64,000 nucleotides of DNA from Aquila chrysaetos chrysaetos (lineage: Eukaryota; Chordata; Aves; Accipitriformes; Accipitridae): assembly GCF_900496995.4 (NCBI RefSeq), contig NC_044006.1, positions 39,569,120 to 39,633,119 on the forward strand. Direction: 5' to 3'. The notes below the pieces were generated by a model. It did not search any database. It had not been told where the DNA came from and saw nothing but the letters and a program-made list of their open reading frames with translations. The number at the start of each line of letters is the position of its first letter. Within the stretch, counting starts at the first letter, position 1. The translations under genes were made by a program, and so were the position numbers. Positions 47,767 to 60,500 of the stretch are shown here, one piece after another.

Positions 47767-50700
47767 CAAGCTAGCTTGGAGATGCATGTACTGTGTATGT
47801 ACAAGTTTAGTTTGCCATATTCAGCAGTGATTTCCTTAGGTGTGGTAGAGGTAAGTTAGTTTTCACCTGCAGATCAGGAATCTGAACATATTATTTCTGC
47901 TGAGCAGGTGAATTTCTAATTTTTGGAGGATAGGTTGTGCATTTTTAATGTTGCAGCATGTATAAAATTTTTCCTCATACTTGCTGATAAAGATCTTTAA
48001 AGGAGGATTTCCAAAGTTTCTGTATTTATCTTTAGATTCTCTTGCCACAAATTGATTAATAGTTGCTTGAGACTCTTCAGCCTTTCATCCTGATTGCATT
48101 ACCTGTGTAGATACTTCCAAGGGTGCTGAGTATTAGGGTGTGTTCACAGACCACCTAGACTCAAGGCACTTTGCCCTACTCGTTATCACTTGGTGTGACG
48201 TTATGTACCTTGTACTGAATGCATTGGGTGTCTGTGCAGCTGTACAACCTCTTTCCTAAGTTTGGGACTTCATTAAAGCAATACTGCATTTCTGAGATAC
48301 TAATTCTAGTGTAAGCCATACTCTACATACCGCAGTGTCTTGTCATGTGGTGTTTTTAATTTTCTTGTAATACTGTTCCCTGGGAACTAGAGTTGGATCT
48401 TGGTCCTCTGCATCCATTGAAACAGCTACAGATCTGATCTATTTGTGACTAAGAAGCCTGAAGTGTCTTCAGTTAACTTGCAGAAAAGTCCCTGATACCA
48501 AACAAATGTGAAATTGCTTAGAATTTTATGTCATCTTCCTTTACCAGAGCTCAGACTGAGGCCTGAGGGCCATGTAAAGGATAACAGCTGCCATGGGATC
48601 TATTTTTTTCAAGGGTCTTAACACTTTTTCCTGTTAAACTAGTAAAGTGACTTTTGAATTGGGAGAAGTGTTCCTTGACTAGAAAGTCTTAGACTGTGAT
48701 ACTGCTTTTAACTTAATGAACTGGATCTACTTGGATGATATGGATTCTATTACAAGTTCCTATACCAAGCTGCTGTTGTTTCTCTCCTTCCACTACCCAG
48801 AAACATTTTTTTTTCTGTGGGTTGGGAAACTGTACTTACTAAGTGTACCAATTTGCAGATCATTGCATTAAGTACTGAATTTCCTGGGACTGTATCTATG
48901 TAGTTTTTATTCAGATGGAAATGAAGCAAACTCTTTCCACAATTTACTACCAATAGGGCTAGAATCAAGTGCTCATAACCTTAAGATAGTGACCCATTCT
49001 AGTCTTTAGCCTGGTCTAGTCAGTGTTTGTGCCTTGTTTGGGCTGCTGCAAATTTGTGGAATAGTTTTTTCTGGGGTCTATCCTACCTATCCATCTACTA
49101 TAAAGGTAATAGACTGTTTAACACTTACTAAAAATTTCATTAATCTTTTTGCATTATTTAAAGTGCCTAGTTGACTAGTCCTTTTTCATGTTAGTGAAAT
49201 TTATTGCAATGATAATCTCAGTTGACCTTATTAGTACAGTTGGGCACCAGATATCTGGTAGGTGGAAATCTAAAACATCAAAAGTTCTGAGAATTACTTT
49301 CCCTTATACGTGAATTAGCTTAATGCAATGGAGAAATTGAAAAATGCATTGATTGGTTATAGTGCTGTATTAAACTACTGGAATGTTCAAGAAACAGAAC
49401 TATGTATAAGTAGATCTCTAACTCCTTACTGATGGTACTGAGTAGTGTTTAGTCTGGATGTCCAAACAAAGGAAAAAGCAGATATTCCAGCTCCTTCAGT
49501 AATTTAGTGTTTCCTGTTAACATTAAGTCTTACTCAACCCTCTGCACTGGCTTATTACTAGCTGACCCTTTATATAGGGTTTTCACTTGCAGGTTTTTGA
49601 AGCACCTTACAGAAATTAATGTAACTCTCCATTTTTTACTTCTGAGAACAGAGATGCAAGAGAAACAACTTGTGTGATGTAATCTGAAACTGGTCATAGC
49701 TTCTAAAATGCTTGGTTAGATTGGCCCTTCTGACAGGGAAAATTTGGCCACTGTTTTGATCACCTGGAGCAAGAGCTGCTTTAGTGCCAACTTGATACAG
49801 CAATAAATCTCGCTCTCTGGCCAACAGTCTTTTATATGCAGCCATTTTGGGGCATATCTCACCTGTTTCTGAAGGTTCTTCTACAGCTTGGATTTAAACA
49901 AAATTATTAATGAAATGAGAATGTGAAGTCTGTTTTTCTGTCAGATGTGTACTGAAACATTCAAGAAAGGTAAAATAAATAGGGATGAATTAAATAAATT
50001 GTCAGTAATTCTCAAATGTAGCCACAGGTTGCCTCTTACTCCTGCAGAGGCATATCCTATCAGATACTGATCAAGTCAAAATTACATGCACATAATATTA
50101 TATAACTATGTGTAGTCTTCAGAAATCTATGGCCGTAAGTGTATTTTAAGTTTCAGGACTATAGAAACCAGCTTTCAGAAAGAGCTTCCAAGACAGAAAA
50201 TTGATCCTTAATTATAGCTAGCCTCTGCAGCTCCCGAGTAGTTGCCTACAGATGAGCAATAGGAGCACTTAAATAATAAAAAATAAATAAAAAATTGTCC
50301 TCTGCCATTAAAATGCTGTAGTGGTAGAACTCATGTTTAAGTTACTCTTCTTTGGAAATAAAATACGAGCTATTTTTAATAACCAATTGGGCTAAAATTG
50401 TGACCCAGTCTGAGTACATAAGTGTGCATAGGCTGCTTCCCTAATCTGGAATACTGGAAAGGCAAAAGTAGCTGCTCCTTCTGAGCAAAGGTCAGACTGT
50501 GTGCTGCTGCTGTGGCACAAAGGGTGATACCACCACCAGCAATAGGGGACTGGTCTGATTCTGTCTTCAGCAGCAGTATAGACCTGACTTCTCCATAGCT
50601 TTCTATTCTGTCTTGGTTCCTTCTGTGATTTGGAGGCAGTTTTCCTGGTATTTCTGAGAACCTATGGCTTAGTTCTGAATAACACCTGATGAAATAATTT

Positions 50701-51384
50701 CTTTGCAATAAGAAAACAGGTCATCAAAATTTAACACTTTTAATTGCCACTTGAGCTTATCATCACCTCTGTGTCTTGAGTGCTTCAGCCTGTTGATGAC
50801 TCAAACCCATTGAAAATTACAAGACATTCAAGAACTTGAGAGTGCAAGAGCCTTGGAAAAACAAGCCAGAACCAGAAACTGGTCAGACATCTACAGATCC
50901 TTTCTTGGAGCTACCATAGTGGCAGATTGCTTGGCACTAAGAAATTGTGCAAAACTAAAGGAATGGTTTTCCCTAGCAATCATACCAATTCATGCCAATT
51001 GAAGTGGAAACAGAAGTGAGTACACGGGGAATGATGTATTTGGCATTGGTAAGACAGAGGTGGTTTCTACTACAGTGCGCAAAATACAAACTAGAAATCA
51101 AAAAGGTGGTTTATCAACAAATAAGAAAAAAGTCTGATCCTTGAAGAGTAATTCAGATGTTTCATAGCAGTTTGCACTGGTGATCTGAAACTAAAGGTAA
51201 CAATAAATGAGGAAAATATGCTAAATGACTTGTCTGCCTCACATGGAGTCTAGTTTTTCTCATTTTGGCTTTTCTTTCATATTTTGTCTTGTTAATAAAA
51301 ATCTCGGTAGATACTAACCATGCTTTTGCACAGTGGTAGGTAAATAACAAAACTAATTTCCTTTACTCATAATTTTGTATCTGT

Positions 51385-51410
51385 TTCTGATTAACTTAAG
51401 TTAATCAGAA
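51385..51410. repeat. Perfect 26-bp palindrome
   Basis: The half TTCTGATTAACTT is followed immediately by its exact reverse complement, giving a spacer-free 26-bp palindrome centred at the CTTAAG between 51395 and 51400. A further AACTTAAG follows at 51413-51420. No transposon or gene boundary was recognised around it. Confidence 0.9.
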
Positions 51411-52203
51411 GTAACTTAAGTTTTGCTGAATCCTGTTCAATGTGATGTTGCAAGGGTCTTGCTTTTTGACAGAGGAAACAAATTTTGTCCGAAATTAGCT
51501 GTAAATATTTTTCATACTACTGTGAAAACTAGAAAAATGGGATGTGCTTAACTTGAATGCTGGAGTCTAACTTTGTAGTGAAAATATGGCATTACACTGA
51601 GTTTCATGCAAAAAAATAAATGGCTTACACTTACATGGATCTTTCCAATTAGTTGTTCAAATAATGCTAGGAATAACTGAGCAATGGGTTATCTAGTGGC
51701 ATAACTAGAAACACCTCGCATGAGAGAGAAATGCTGTGCATGTGATTTCTCGCTGATTTTCACAATGTATAATCTTCTCTGCCTATGCCAAAATAAGTAC
51801 AGATATTTGGCAAAGCAGAATTCTTCAGTGCCCTACCAGTAGCAATTTACACCTACGTTGAACTTCCCTCCACAGCTGCGCCCAGCACTACAAAGTGCAA
51901 ATGGAAAAAGTGATCACTCCTGCTTGTGATACAAGAGGTTGTAGAGGTGTGCACTGCTAAATGTGTGGATTTACAAGAGAGATTACCCTGGCTAGAAACA
52001 GAAATAAAATGTATCAAAGCACTTTTTTAACTCCTAAGGTAAACTAATACTCCCTAATGGAGTGACAAGGGGCAACATCTTACTGTTGATTAAAGCAATA
52101 AGGTCCTTCAGTTGTTTATACTTAAATGGTTGTTAGAGCAGTATTTTACTATTTAATTACCAAGTCCCTTGTGTTTTGCAGTAGTTTATTGTTCTGAGGG
52201 GGG

Positions 52204-52252
52204 GTGTGGTGTGTGTGTGTGTACACATGCATTTTTATATATATGTGTATAT
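52204..52252. repeat. (GT)n and (TA)n-rich microsatellite
   Basis: A GT-rich run (52204-52222) followed by a TATATATGTGTATATA stretch. Simple sequence with no coding meaning. Confidence 0.85.
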
Positions 52253-53885
52253 AAACAAACAACTCTGAAATGTCTAGGATGCTCATGTAGGTTTTTTCAA
52301 GTTCATCAGATTTCTCATGGAAAGAATATTGCCTCTTCTTAGAGTACTGCATGAAATACCTGTTACAGTCAGAAGTTCTAGATCCTATCTTATCAATCAA
52401 ATCTGTACCAAAATGGTTCTGAAAGAGGCAAATAATCTCAAAATATGGGAACAGTGCATAATTTTTTTTTTTAAAGAATATATGAAGATTAGTGAGCCAG
52501 AGTGGAATTCTGAAATTCTTACAGTGGTAGTCTAGAAACAATAGTTTAGATGTACAGCATCAATTTAGATTGTATGCTATGCTTCAGCTTACATTCCTTG
52601 ATACCAGGCACTTGAACATCTTTGTTTTCTTGAATTTCAGTGTAGACACACCTAAATAGGTGATAGTAGAGGTATCCTATCCTGCTAATTAATCTGCTGC
52701 TTCTGTAAGACACTTTTGCAGTCAGAGAAAAACACCTTGGTGTCAAAAATGCTACAGAACAAAAATTTAATTCAAATTTCTCTCTACTAAAAAGTGCAGA
52801 AATGTCTTAATGGGTCATATATTTAACACTGGAGTAGAGGAATTCCAGGTTGAAATTGGTGCATCGAAACACCTCATATCTGAGAGCTCTAAGTTTGCAG
52901 ACATGTCTGATAGTTACTGACTGTGAAGTGGATAGTGGAAATATGGCTTTTAGTGTCTGGGTCTGTGCTGTGTGACCCACTGTAAACATTAATTTGAAAC
53001 ACTTTCCATCTGTACAGGACTGCTACTTCATAGCACTCTATGGTCATCTAGGAACGCTGTTTCCGTAGCGTTGATGTCCCTTTCTGTATCCGAGAAGACT
53101 TTACACCAGCAAAAGTGTTTAATGTTGTCAGACATCCTTTCAATTCAATCCCTGAGGTATAGATCTGCAAATCCTACGGTGCCCGCAAGGTCTGGTGCCC
53201 AGGATGCTCCTTCTGGAGCCATCTATGACCTGATGTGTTTATAATACAGGGAAAGCTGCACTTCCACTTCTTCCTACACACTTAACAATCCTTCCCCATA
53301 TGCTTTAACAGTAGTATCAGAAAAACAGTTCAATTACATGGCACCCTGATGTGACTGCATGCTGCTTTCTCACACAGTCAGAAAGCCAGAGAAACTAACG
53401 AGTGGAGGAAAAATGATGAAGGACAAGGAAAGAGGAAAGACTGTGTAAATAATTAAAAGAAATGGAGAGGAAAAAACAAAACACACAGAAGGAAATAGAG
53501 ATGAGTAAAGTTCCCCCACAGAATTCATTGCTAGTGTTTGCTTCATAGTTCAGCAATGGTAAAGAAGTAACTTCATTTCCCCACTTCCAATGTTTTGATG
53601 TTATGCTTTTGGCTACCGACTACTAGTTAATGCTGATAGTTGCGCTTTAAGAGGACTTGAATGTGGACAGAGGCCACTTCGGGGAAATTTTCTTGTTCCA
53701 TGATGGCACTTGAGAGAAAAGTGGAGGGAGTACTTTCAAATAGATTTCATCCATCACAATACCAGCCTTAAATAGAGAAATACTCTGCAGCTAGGAAGGA
53801 ATTGAGGTGCTAATGTAGTGTTTGCTTATATATTTTTACATAATTTAATTTGGCTTATGCACCTACACAGTAGGGAGAGAGATTC

Positions 53886-56185
53886 TGAAGTGGACAAAGT
53901 ATAGCAAATGTTATTGTGTCTGCTGGGCACAAGGGCTTCAAGCAGTTTCAGTATTTATCAAGGTGTTTTAGGAGCTGCTGAACAGGTTTCTGGCCTAATA
54001 ACGGGAAGTACAATGAAAGTGGCAAGCAAAGTTCCAGACTTGGCCCACAAGCATGACATTTGGGATGGATACACATTTTTCTGGAGAGACAAGGAAGATG
54101 AGGGTGGAGGGTTGCCCTCTCTGTAAAAAGAGCAGCTGGAATGTATGGAGCTCTTGGATGGATAACAGGCTGGTTGAGAACGCTAAGGATCAAAGGAGAG
54201 GCTACTGAGGGTGACGTGTTGGTGGATTACAGACCAGCTACTCATGGTGAAGGTTGATTAAATTAGCAACTCAACGACATCTATGGGTCACAGGTCCTGA
54301 TTCTTGGAGAGGAGTTAATCTCCCTGTCAGCTGGAAGGGTAACATGGTGGAATGAAAGCAATCCAGCATATTTCAGGAAGCTTTCTTGGTAGATATACTG
54401 AATGGGCCAACCAGGGGTGTTGCACGAATGGATGTCCACTAACAAGGAAGAATTGTTTAGGAATGTGGTAATAGCAACCTTGGCTGTAGTCATGATCATA
54501 CAGTGGATCTCAGGATCCTGAAGGGAGTGAGGAAAGCAAGTCCTTGGATGTCAGAGAGCAAACTTGGGCAACTGGTAAATGGGATGCCATGGGAGGCAGC
54601 TCTGAAAGGTGAAGGGAGCATAGGAAAGCTGGTGGGTTTTTAAGGGGAACCTTTTCCCTATGCAAGAGTGGCACATCCAAATAGGAAAACAAATTGATGA
54701 ATTGGGACACCAGCTAGGCTGAACAGGGAACATCTGACTGAACTTCCTTGCAAAACTATCATGGTGGAAGCAAGAACAGGTTGTGGCGAAAGTTGCTAGA
54801 AGTGTTGCTGAGGCACGTGGGAATGGTGTTGACGCACACAAGGGCTTGTGGAATCTCACATTGCTCTCAAAAAAACTATGTTAACAGTAGGAGGCTGAAT
54901 AAGGAACACGTAGGCTGCTTGTTGAATGTGAGCACAGGTAAGGCCAATGTAGTCAGAGCTGCCTTTCCCTCAATCTTCCTGACCTGTGTGCTTGGAGGCA
55001 AGGTTCGAGCAAGTGAAGAACTACCAGCAACGGATGAGGATCAAGACAGGGATTCTTCTGAGAACTTGACCTGTACAAAGTTAAGACCAGCTGGGCTGTG
55101 TCTGAGGGTGCTGGGAAGAGCTGGCTGATGCCTTGAGAGCAGCTGCTCTATGTACTTTTTAGAGTGGGGTAAGAGGGTGCACAACTAAAGCGAGGCAAGT
55201 GTTGCACCCATTATCAGAAAAGGCCAGAAGGACAATCTGGGGAACCGTGAGGAAACCAGTCCCTGGGAAAATCATGGAGTCCCCTTGGAACAGACTTGCT
55301 TTTGTTTGTTCCATGTGTCTGGAAAGGGTGCCATCATGCCTCACCGTTTGCCTTCTATGATAAAATGGCTGCATTTGTAGGCATGGGAATGGTAGTGGAT
55401 GCCATGGCAACTTTAGTAAGGTGCTTGGCACTGGCTCCCGTGCTATTTTTGTATGTGCTTAGGATTCTGTAGTCTAGGTGGGTGGACAGCTAGGTGGGTA
55501 AAAAGCTCCTTGGGTGGTTGGGCTCAGACAGTTGCAGTTTAATGGGTTGCACTTTGCCTGGAGGGCAGTAGCAAGTGGAGGCCTGTTGTATTTTAATATC
55601 TTTTTCAAGGACCCGGAGGAGATGACAGGATCCACCGTTGCCATATTTGCACATGACCACATACTGGGGGTGCCACTGACAAGCTTCAGGGCTGGGCTGC
55701 TGTCCAGAAGGACCTGGGCAGGCTCAAGAACAGGCCAATATGAACTTTTTGAAACTTAACAAGGACAAACGTTCTGCCTCTGGGAAGGGACGGCACCTTG
55801 CACAGATCCAGGTTGGTGACTGCCCGCCTGGGTAGCAGCTCTGTTGCAAAGGCTGTGGGCATGTTAGTAGGCAGCAAGCTGACCATAGCCAACAAAGATA
55901 ACAGCAGCATGCCAGTAGCTTGGAAAAAGTGATTATCCTTTTCTATTTGGCACTCATTAGGGCTCTTCTAGACCACATACTGTGTCCAGGTGTGTCATTC
56001 CCCCCCTCCCGATCCTGCGACAAGGAAGTTGTTAAAAAGCTGGGACAGGCTCAGTGGAGGGCCACCAAGGGCAGGGCTGGAGCACACGTCCTGCAAGGAG
56101 AGGCTGGGGGAGCTGAACTTGTGTGACCTGGAGAAGGGAAGTCTCGCCACCATCTGAGGGAGGATGAGAGAACAGGCACACCAAA
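53886..56185 (+). mobile_element. Ancient, near-full-length CR1 ORF2, plus strand
   Basis: About 2.3 kb reads in the right order as a decayed CR1 ORF2 although every frame is broken. From 5' to 3': endonuclease-region blocks GATGAGGGTGGAGG near 54100 and GTTAATCTCCCTGTCAGCTGG near 54315; the linker block TGGGAGGCAGCTCTGAAAGG near 54590; GGCTGAACAGGGAAC near 54717; a pre-RT block near 54955-55045 with GAAGAACTACCAGC; RT blocks CAGAAAAGGCCAGAAGGACAA near 55214 and CCTTCTATGATAAAATGG near 55351; AACAAGGACAAACG near 55759; and C-terminal TGGAGGGCCACCAAGGGCAG near 56054. The 3' UTR and tail are missing; the element stops next to a CpG island. It is clearly older than the other CR1 copies in the window. 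The 5' edge is approximate. Confidence 0.75.
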
Positions 56186-56199
56186 AGGAGACGTTCATG

Positions 56200-57560
56200 C
56201 TCTGGGTGTGAGGAGAGCGGTTCTATTGCGGCGAGCCCAGGTCTGACTCGACGGTGTGGGACCGAAACCACCGAGGCAGGGTCCGCCCGGGCCTGGGGCG
56301 GAGGGGAAGGGAGCAAAGCCCCGGCACAGGGTCCCGCTGGGGCCGCGGGTGGCGGGTGAGGCGGGCGGTGCGTGAGGGACTTCCAGCCCTGGCCGGCGGG
56401 CGGAGCAGTCCACCTTCGGGCCGCGTCGGTGGAGCGGGCGGGAAGCGCCGCTGCCCTTCTCGCTGCCTCGGCGCTGCTCTCGCTGGGCGCGGGGCTCGGC
56501 CCGGCAGCTCGGAGGAAGAGGAAGTGGCCGCGGCCCCAGGGCGGCAGGGCTCGGCGCGGCGCGGAGCGGAGCTGCCCGGCGCGGCCCCGCGGAGGCGCCT
56601 CCCGCGCCGTGCCGCCGCCCCCGGGCTGCGCGGCACAAACTTTCTGCCGGGCGGCGGCGGGGCCGTGTGGCGGCGGGGCCGTGTGGCGGCGCGGCGCTGC
56701 CCCGGCACCTCCCTGTCGCGGAGCCGGGGGGGGGAGCGGCCCCCGAGCGCGGCGGGCGGGCACGGGCGGCAGCCGGAGGAGGAGGAGGAAGCGCTGTCAG
56801 TGGGGCCGGCCGTCTCCGCCCGCCGGGCATCCTTCAGCACCGCCGGGCTGCGCTTCGCCCGCCGCCTGTCCCAGGTACCGCCGCGCAGCCGCCCGGCCCG
56901 GCGAGCAAACTTGGCGAGGGGGCGGGAGGGGGGCTCCGGGGCCGATCGGGGGTTGCCGCTGGGTAGGGTCGGCGCGGCAGAGCGGGGAGAGCGGCTCCGG
57001 GGCTCTGACTCGTCTTGATCCTCTGGCCCCTGAAGTTCGGAGCGGGGCCCGGGCTGGCCGGCGCGCCCGGCTTCGGAGGGGCTGCTCGAGGCTGGCGCCG
57101 GGGGAGGCACCCCCTCCCTCCCGCCCTCTCCCCGAGCGGATTTCGGTTTGTGCAGCGCTGGTAAACCGCTGCTCCGAAGGGTGCCGCCCGCTTCGGTCCT
57201 GCCGTTTGCCGAGGGGCCGGTGCGGAGCTCGCCCGCGCTGGCCGTTAGGCCCGGGAAGGCGGCGGGGCCGGCGGGCGGCGCCGTCCTGTCAGGCGGTGAG
57301 GAGACCCCCCGGGCTCCGCCGGGGCTTTCTGCGGCCGGGGCGCTTGCGGGCACCGGAGGCGGTTTCGCTGAAAATCGCTTCCAGCCAGCGCGGTTCTTCG
57401 CGTCCAGCCGACGCCGCGGTGAGGCAGAGCCGGGGAAGGAGGAGAGCTCTGAGAGGAGCCGGGGCGGGTACCCGCCCGGCCGGCCCGGCGCGGCGCGGCT
57501 CGTCACATGCCGGGCACCTGGAAGCGGCGGTACCGCGACGTGCCATCGTGTGGCTAGCTG
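56200..57560. promoter_or_regulatory. CpG island, candidate RFTN1 promoter/first exon
   Basis: Extremely GC- and CpG-rich sequence that begins abruptly after the CR1 remnant and ends near 57560. In mammals DAZL and RFTN1 are neighbours in the same orientation with RFTN1 downstream, so a plus-strand RFTN1 promoter is expected on this side. Possible donors for a non-coding first exon include CAG|GTACCG at 56875 and GTGAGG at about 57296; neither can be chosen from sequence alone. A 16-bp tandem duplication (GGCGGCGGGGCCGTGT, twice) lies at about 56652-56690. Long open frames on both strands here are a base-composition effect. Gene assignment is inference from synteny. Confidence 0.6.
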
Positions 57561-60500
57561 GGGTTTGTGACTTTACGGTTGTTATTTTCAAAGGCTGGGC
57601 TGGATCTTGTCTTTTTAAGTCCGCGATACTGTTTCAGCACATTTTTACTACAACATAAGGAGAGGTAGTGTGACGATGGGTCAGCAGTTGTATATCTGAG
57701 TGTGAGATACGTCTCTCTCCTCTCTGGTTTATCGAAATTCTTGTCAGAGCAGCTACTTCTCGCAGCCTGTGTATTTCTGGAAGCGGCGAATTTAGTTGGG
57801 TGGACTTTTACAGCTTTTCTGTGATACTTCCAACTCGGTCAGGTAATTAATGGGAGACATTTGTTCTCGGTTACGATTGAGCGTGCTTCGCACCCAGAGC
57901 CTTGCCAGCTTGGACCGGGGGCACAAGCTGAACCAGAGGCTGCTGTGTGGCAGGACAGGGAGCAGTGCTGGAGTCGTCTTAGGGTCCTGGTAGGGCTGGC
58001 GGTTGTGCTGAGGTGATTGTTGGATGTACAATAATAAAAATTTAACTACACCTGACAAAACGTTCTTTAATGTTTTCAGGCAAAGTTTGGAAGCTATGGT
58101 ACGATTGTATACCACTTCTGTTTTTATTCCTGTAAAAAACAGATTATGGTTTGGTTTTTTTTTTTTTTTAGTAGGAGAATAACTAACATTGTCAAGTGAT
58201 AGCTGATCTCTACTTTATAAGGGGAAATCTTTTTGTACATCTGCTTTTATGTTTTATTTTTAATGAATCCAAACCATTTCAGCCTCTGGTGTTGAATAAC
58301 AAGTTACTGGCAATAACCCTCTTTTTCACAATACGAGTGGTCACATTTGTGTATTTAATTTCTGTTTTTTCTGTGAAAAAAAAAAAGTCTCAGAATGAAG
58401 GGTTATTTTAGGAATCTAACTTAACCTCAAGTTAGTTGCATTAGGCAAGGGGCTTTCCACAGCTTGAATGCTGGCATTCCCCTGGTCTGAGAGCAAGAAT
58501 GTAGCACGAAATGAGTATATACAGCTGTGATTAAATACCTAGGGGAGTTCTGAGCTGTGGTATTGGGAAATGCAGATACCATATTGGGTATAATGAAGTG
58601 GCCTTAGAATCTGTGGTGAAAAAGCTGAAAAGCTGGAGCCACAGCCTTTTGAAGAATGAAAATAAAGATCGATGAAGTCTGTATTTTAAATAAATAAAGA
58701 AAAAAAATCACTTAACTATTATTCCATCCCCCAACTTCATGTGAGATCTCACAGCTTCACACCTGGCTCCAGTGGTCCACTTTACTTTTACCCCAAATCA
58801 GTTGGCCAGGGTTTTACTCCATGGCAAAGTAGCAAAAGACAGTAAGCATAGGACTGACAACTCTGTCTAGCTCTGTGTTTTACCATGGTTTTACTTGCTG
58901 TCCTTGAAGCTACTGTGCATACATTGCAATATGCGTCTGTTTTTCACGCCTGTTTTCTTTGGGTTCAGAGTGGTGTGGGATTAACTTTAAAGGAAAGTTG
59001 GATTCACAGATTCATATCTAGCATTCCTATGCATGCTTTTGTCAGGTCCATTCAGTCTTTAATTTGCTAGACAATAAATGTTAGCTGCTATAGTTTCCCC
59101 TTAAGTTCTTGAGAGTAGTTCTCTAGTCCTTCTTAGCATCTCAGTAGTCTCCTGTCTTCACGTGGAGGCATCTTGCTTGAACATTTGCAGCCACGGTATT
59201 TCAGGAGAAATTTTACCTGTGCTTTGTCCAGTGACATTAACACTTTGTTGTCTCCACCAGAAATACCCTGCCTAAAAGTAGTTTGCAGAAATATGTGGTA
59301 CCATCTGAATCTTTTGCTGTACTGAAAGACAGCATCATGGTATCACTCAGTAATAAATCTTTTGGATGAGCGTTATAGGGTGATGTGGGTGGGGTAAGAA
59401 GCAAGGGTCTCCCACCAACCTGTTCCTGAGATTGCTCCCCAACACCAGCACAACACTTGCCTTACTCCTCCACTAGTTCTCTCTGATCCTGTTTGCTTTT
59501 CATCCTCCCACCCTCTCGTCCACTTGCACACACACACAAAACAGCTTTGTTTCCCTAGAGAGGGTTAAGCGCAGCTGGTGGCAGCCCCTGGTTATGGGCA
59601 GGGAGCCTGCAGAGGTAGCCCGATGACCTGCAGACCCAGGGACAGTGCAGAGGAAAGTAAGTGTGTGTTATGCAGGGCAGCAGAGTTGAGCCAGAGATTA
59701 GTGTTGTGTGCACCGTAATAAAAATAATAGCATCTAATAATACTTTGCTGAAATCACGTTATCATGGTGGTGTGTTATTTGATGTGCTGCATAGTAGGGC
59801 TGTGCTTCCTCCATGAGTTGTGATTAAGACCTATCAGTCTGTTCTGACTTTGCTAAATCCCTATCATATTTATCTGTGTATTATTTTGTTTTCTTCTTAA
59901 AGCTTCCTAAAAGCTTAGCAAATTCTTCAGGCTAGACTAGCAATTGTCTTAATTGGACAAATTTTATGTTTTCCTCCTTTTTTTCATGTAGGCAATTCAT
60001 TTTCTTGTCTCCCAGGGAGATGGTACCAAACCTGTTGCAATAGTTTATTTTTTGATTCGAGCAATTGGATCTGCAGTTCATCACGACAGGTCTTGCTGAG
60101 TTCTTGGTATGAGCCCACATTAGTTCTCCTGATTTGCACTCTGCTTCTGTTTAGTTGTAGTATCTTTGGCCTCTAGCTGGGCTTGACTTCTGGCACATTT
60201 CACTTGATGCTGGTGTTTCTTGATCTGAGACTTGTAGTTTCCTCTGCTGAGCTTTTTTTCCTGTCCTTTGAAAGGTCTCTGCTTATTCTACCTTTCCTTC
60301 TTTATTAGGTAATTCATCTCGCTGGGTCTGGAAACCTTCTTATGAATTCTCTTGTCACTTCCTTGGGTTACAAATTCTGCAGATATTCATATTGTAGTTT
60401 AAACATGTTCCAGACCTCCCCTATGCTCAGGTCCTCCAAATTTTCATTCCTGTTCATCTCACTAATGAGTTCCCCTAGTTTTTGAGATTTGCCTTTTGAA

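Larger units (their letters stand above)
42096..53885. other. Intergenic AT-rich DNA, no gene called
   Basis: Nearly 12 kb without a supported gene. It contains a CpG-richer 41-codon open frame at 43070-43195 (see findings), an A run at 45170-45188, a (TGTT)n microsatellite at 47741-47766, a 26-bp perfect palindrome at 51385-51410, and a GT/TA microsatellite at 52204-52252. If the synteny inference is right, this is the DAZL-RFTN1 spacer. Confidence 0.5.

Noticed and set aside
56223..57658. Open frames of 427 (minus) and 428 (plus) codons and several smaller ones over the second CpG island
   Set aside because: Both strands and several frames are open at once, which is a base-composition effect. 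The translations are Ala/Arg/Pro/Gly-rich with no recognisable domain.
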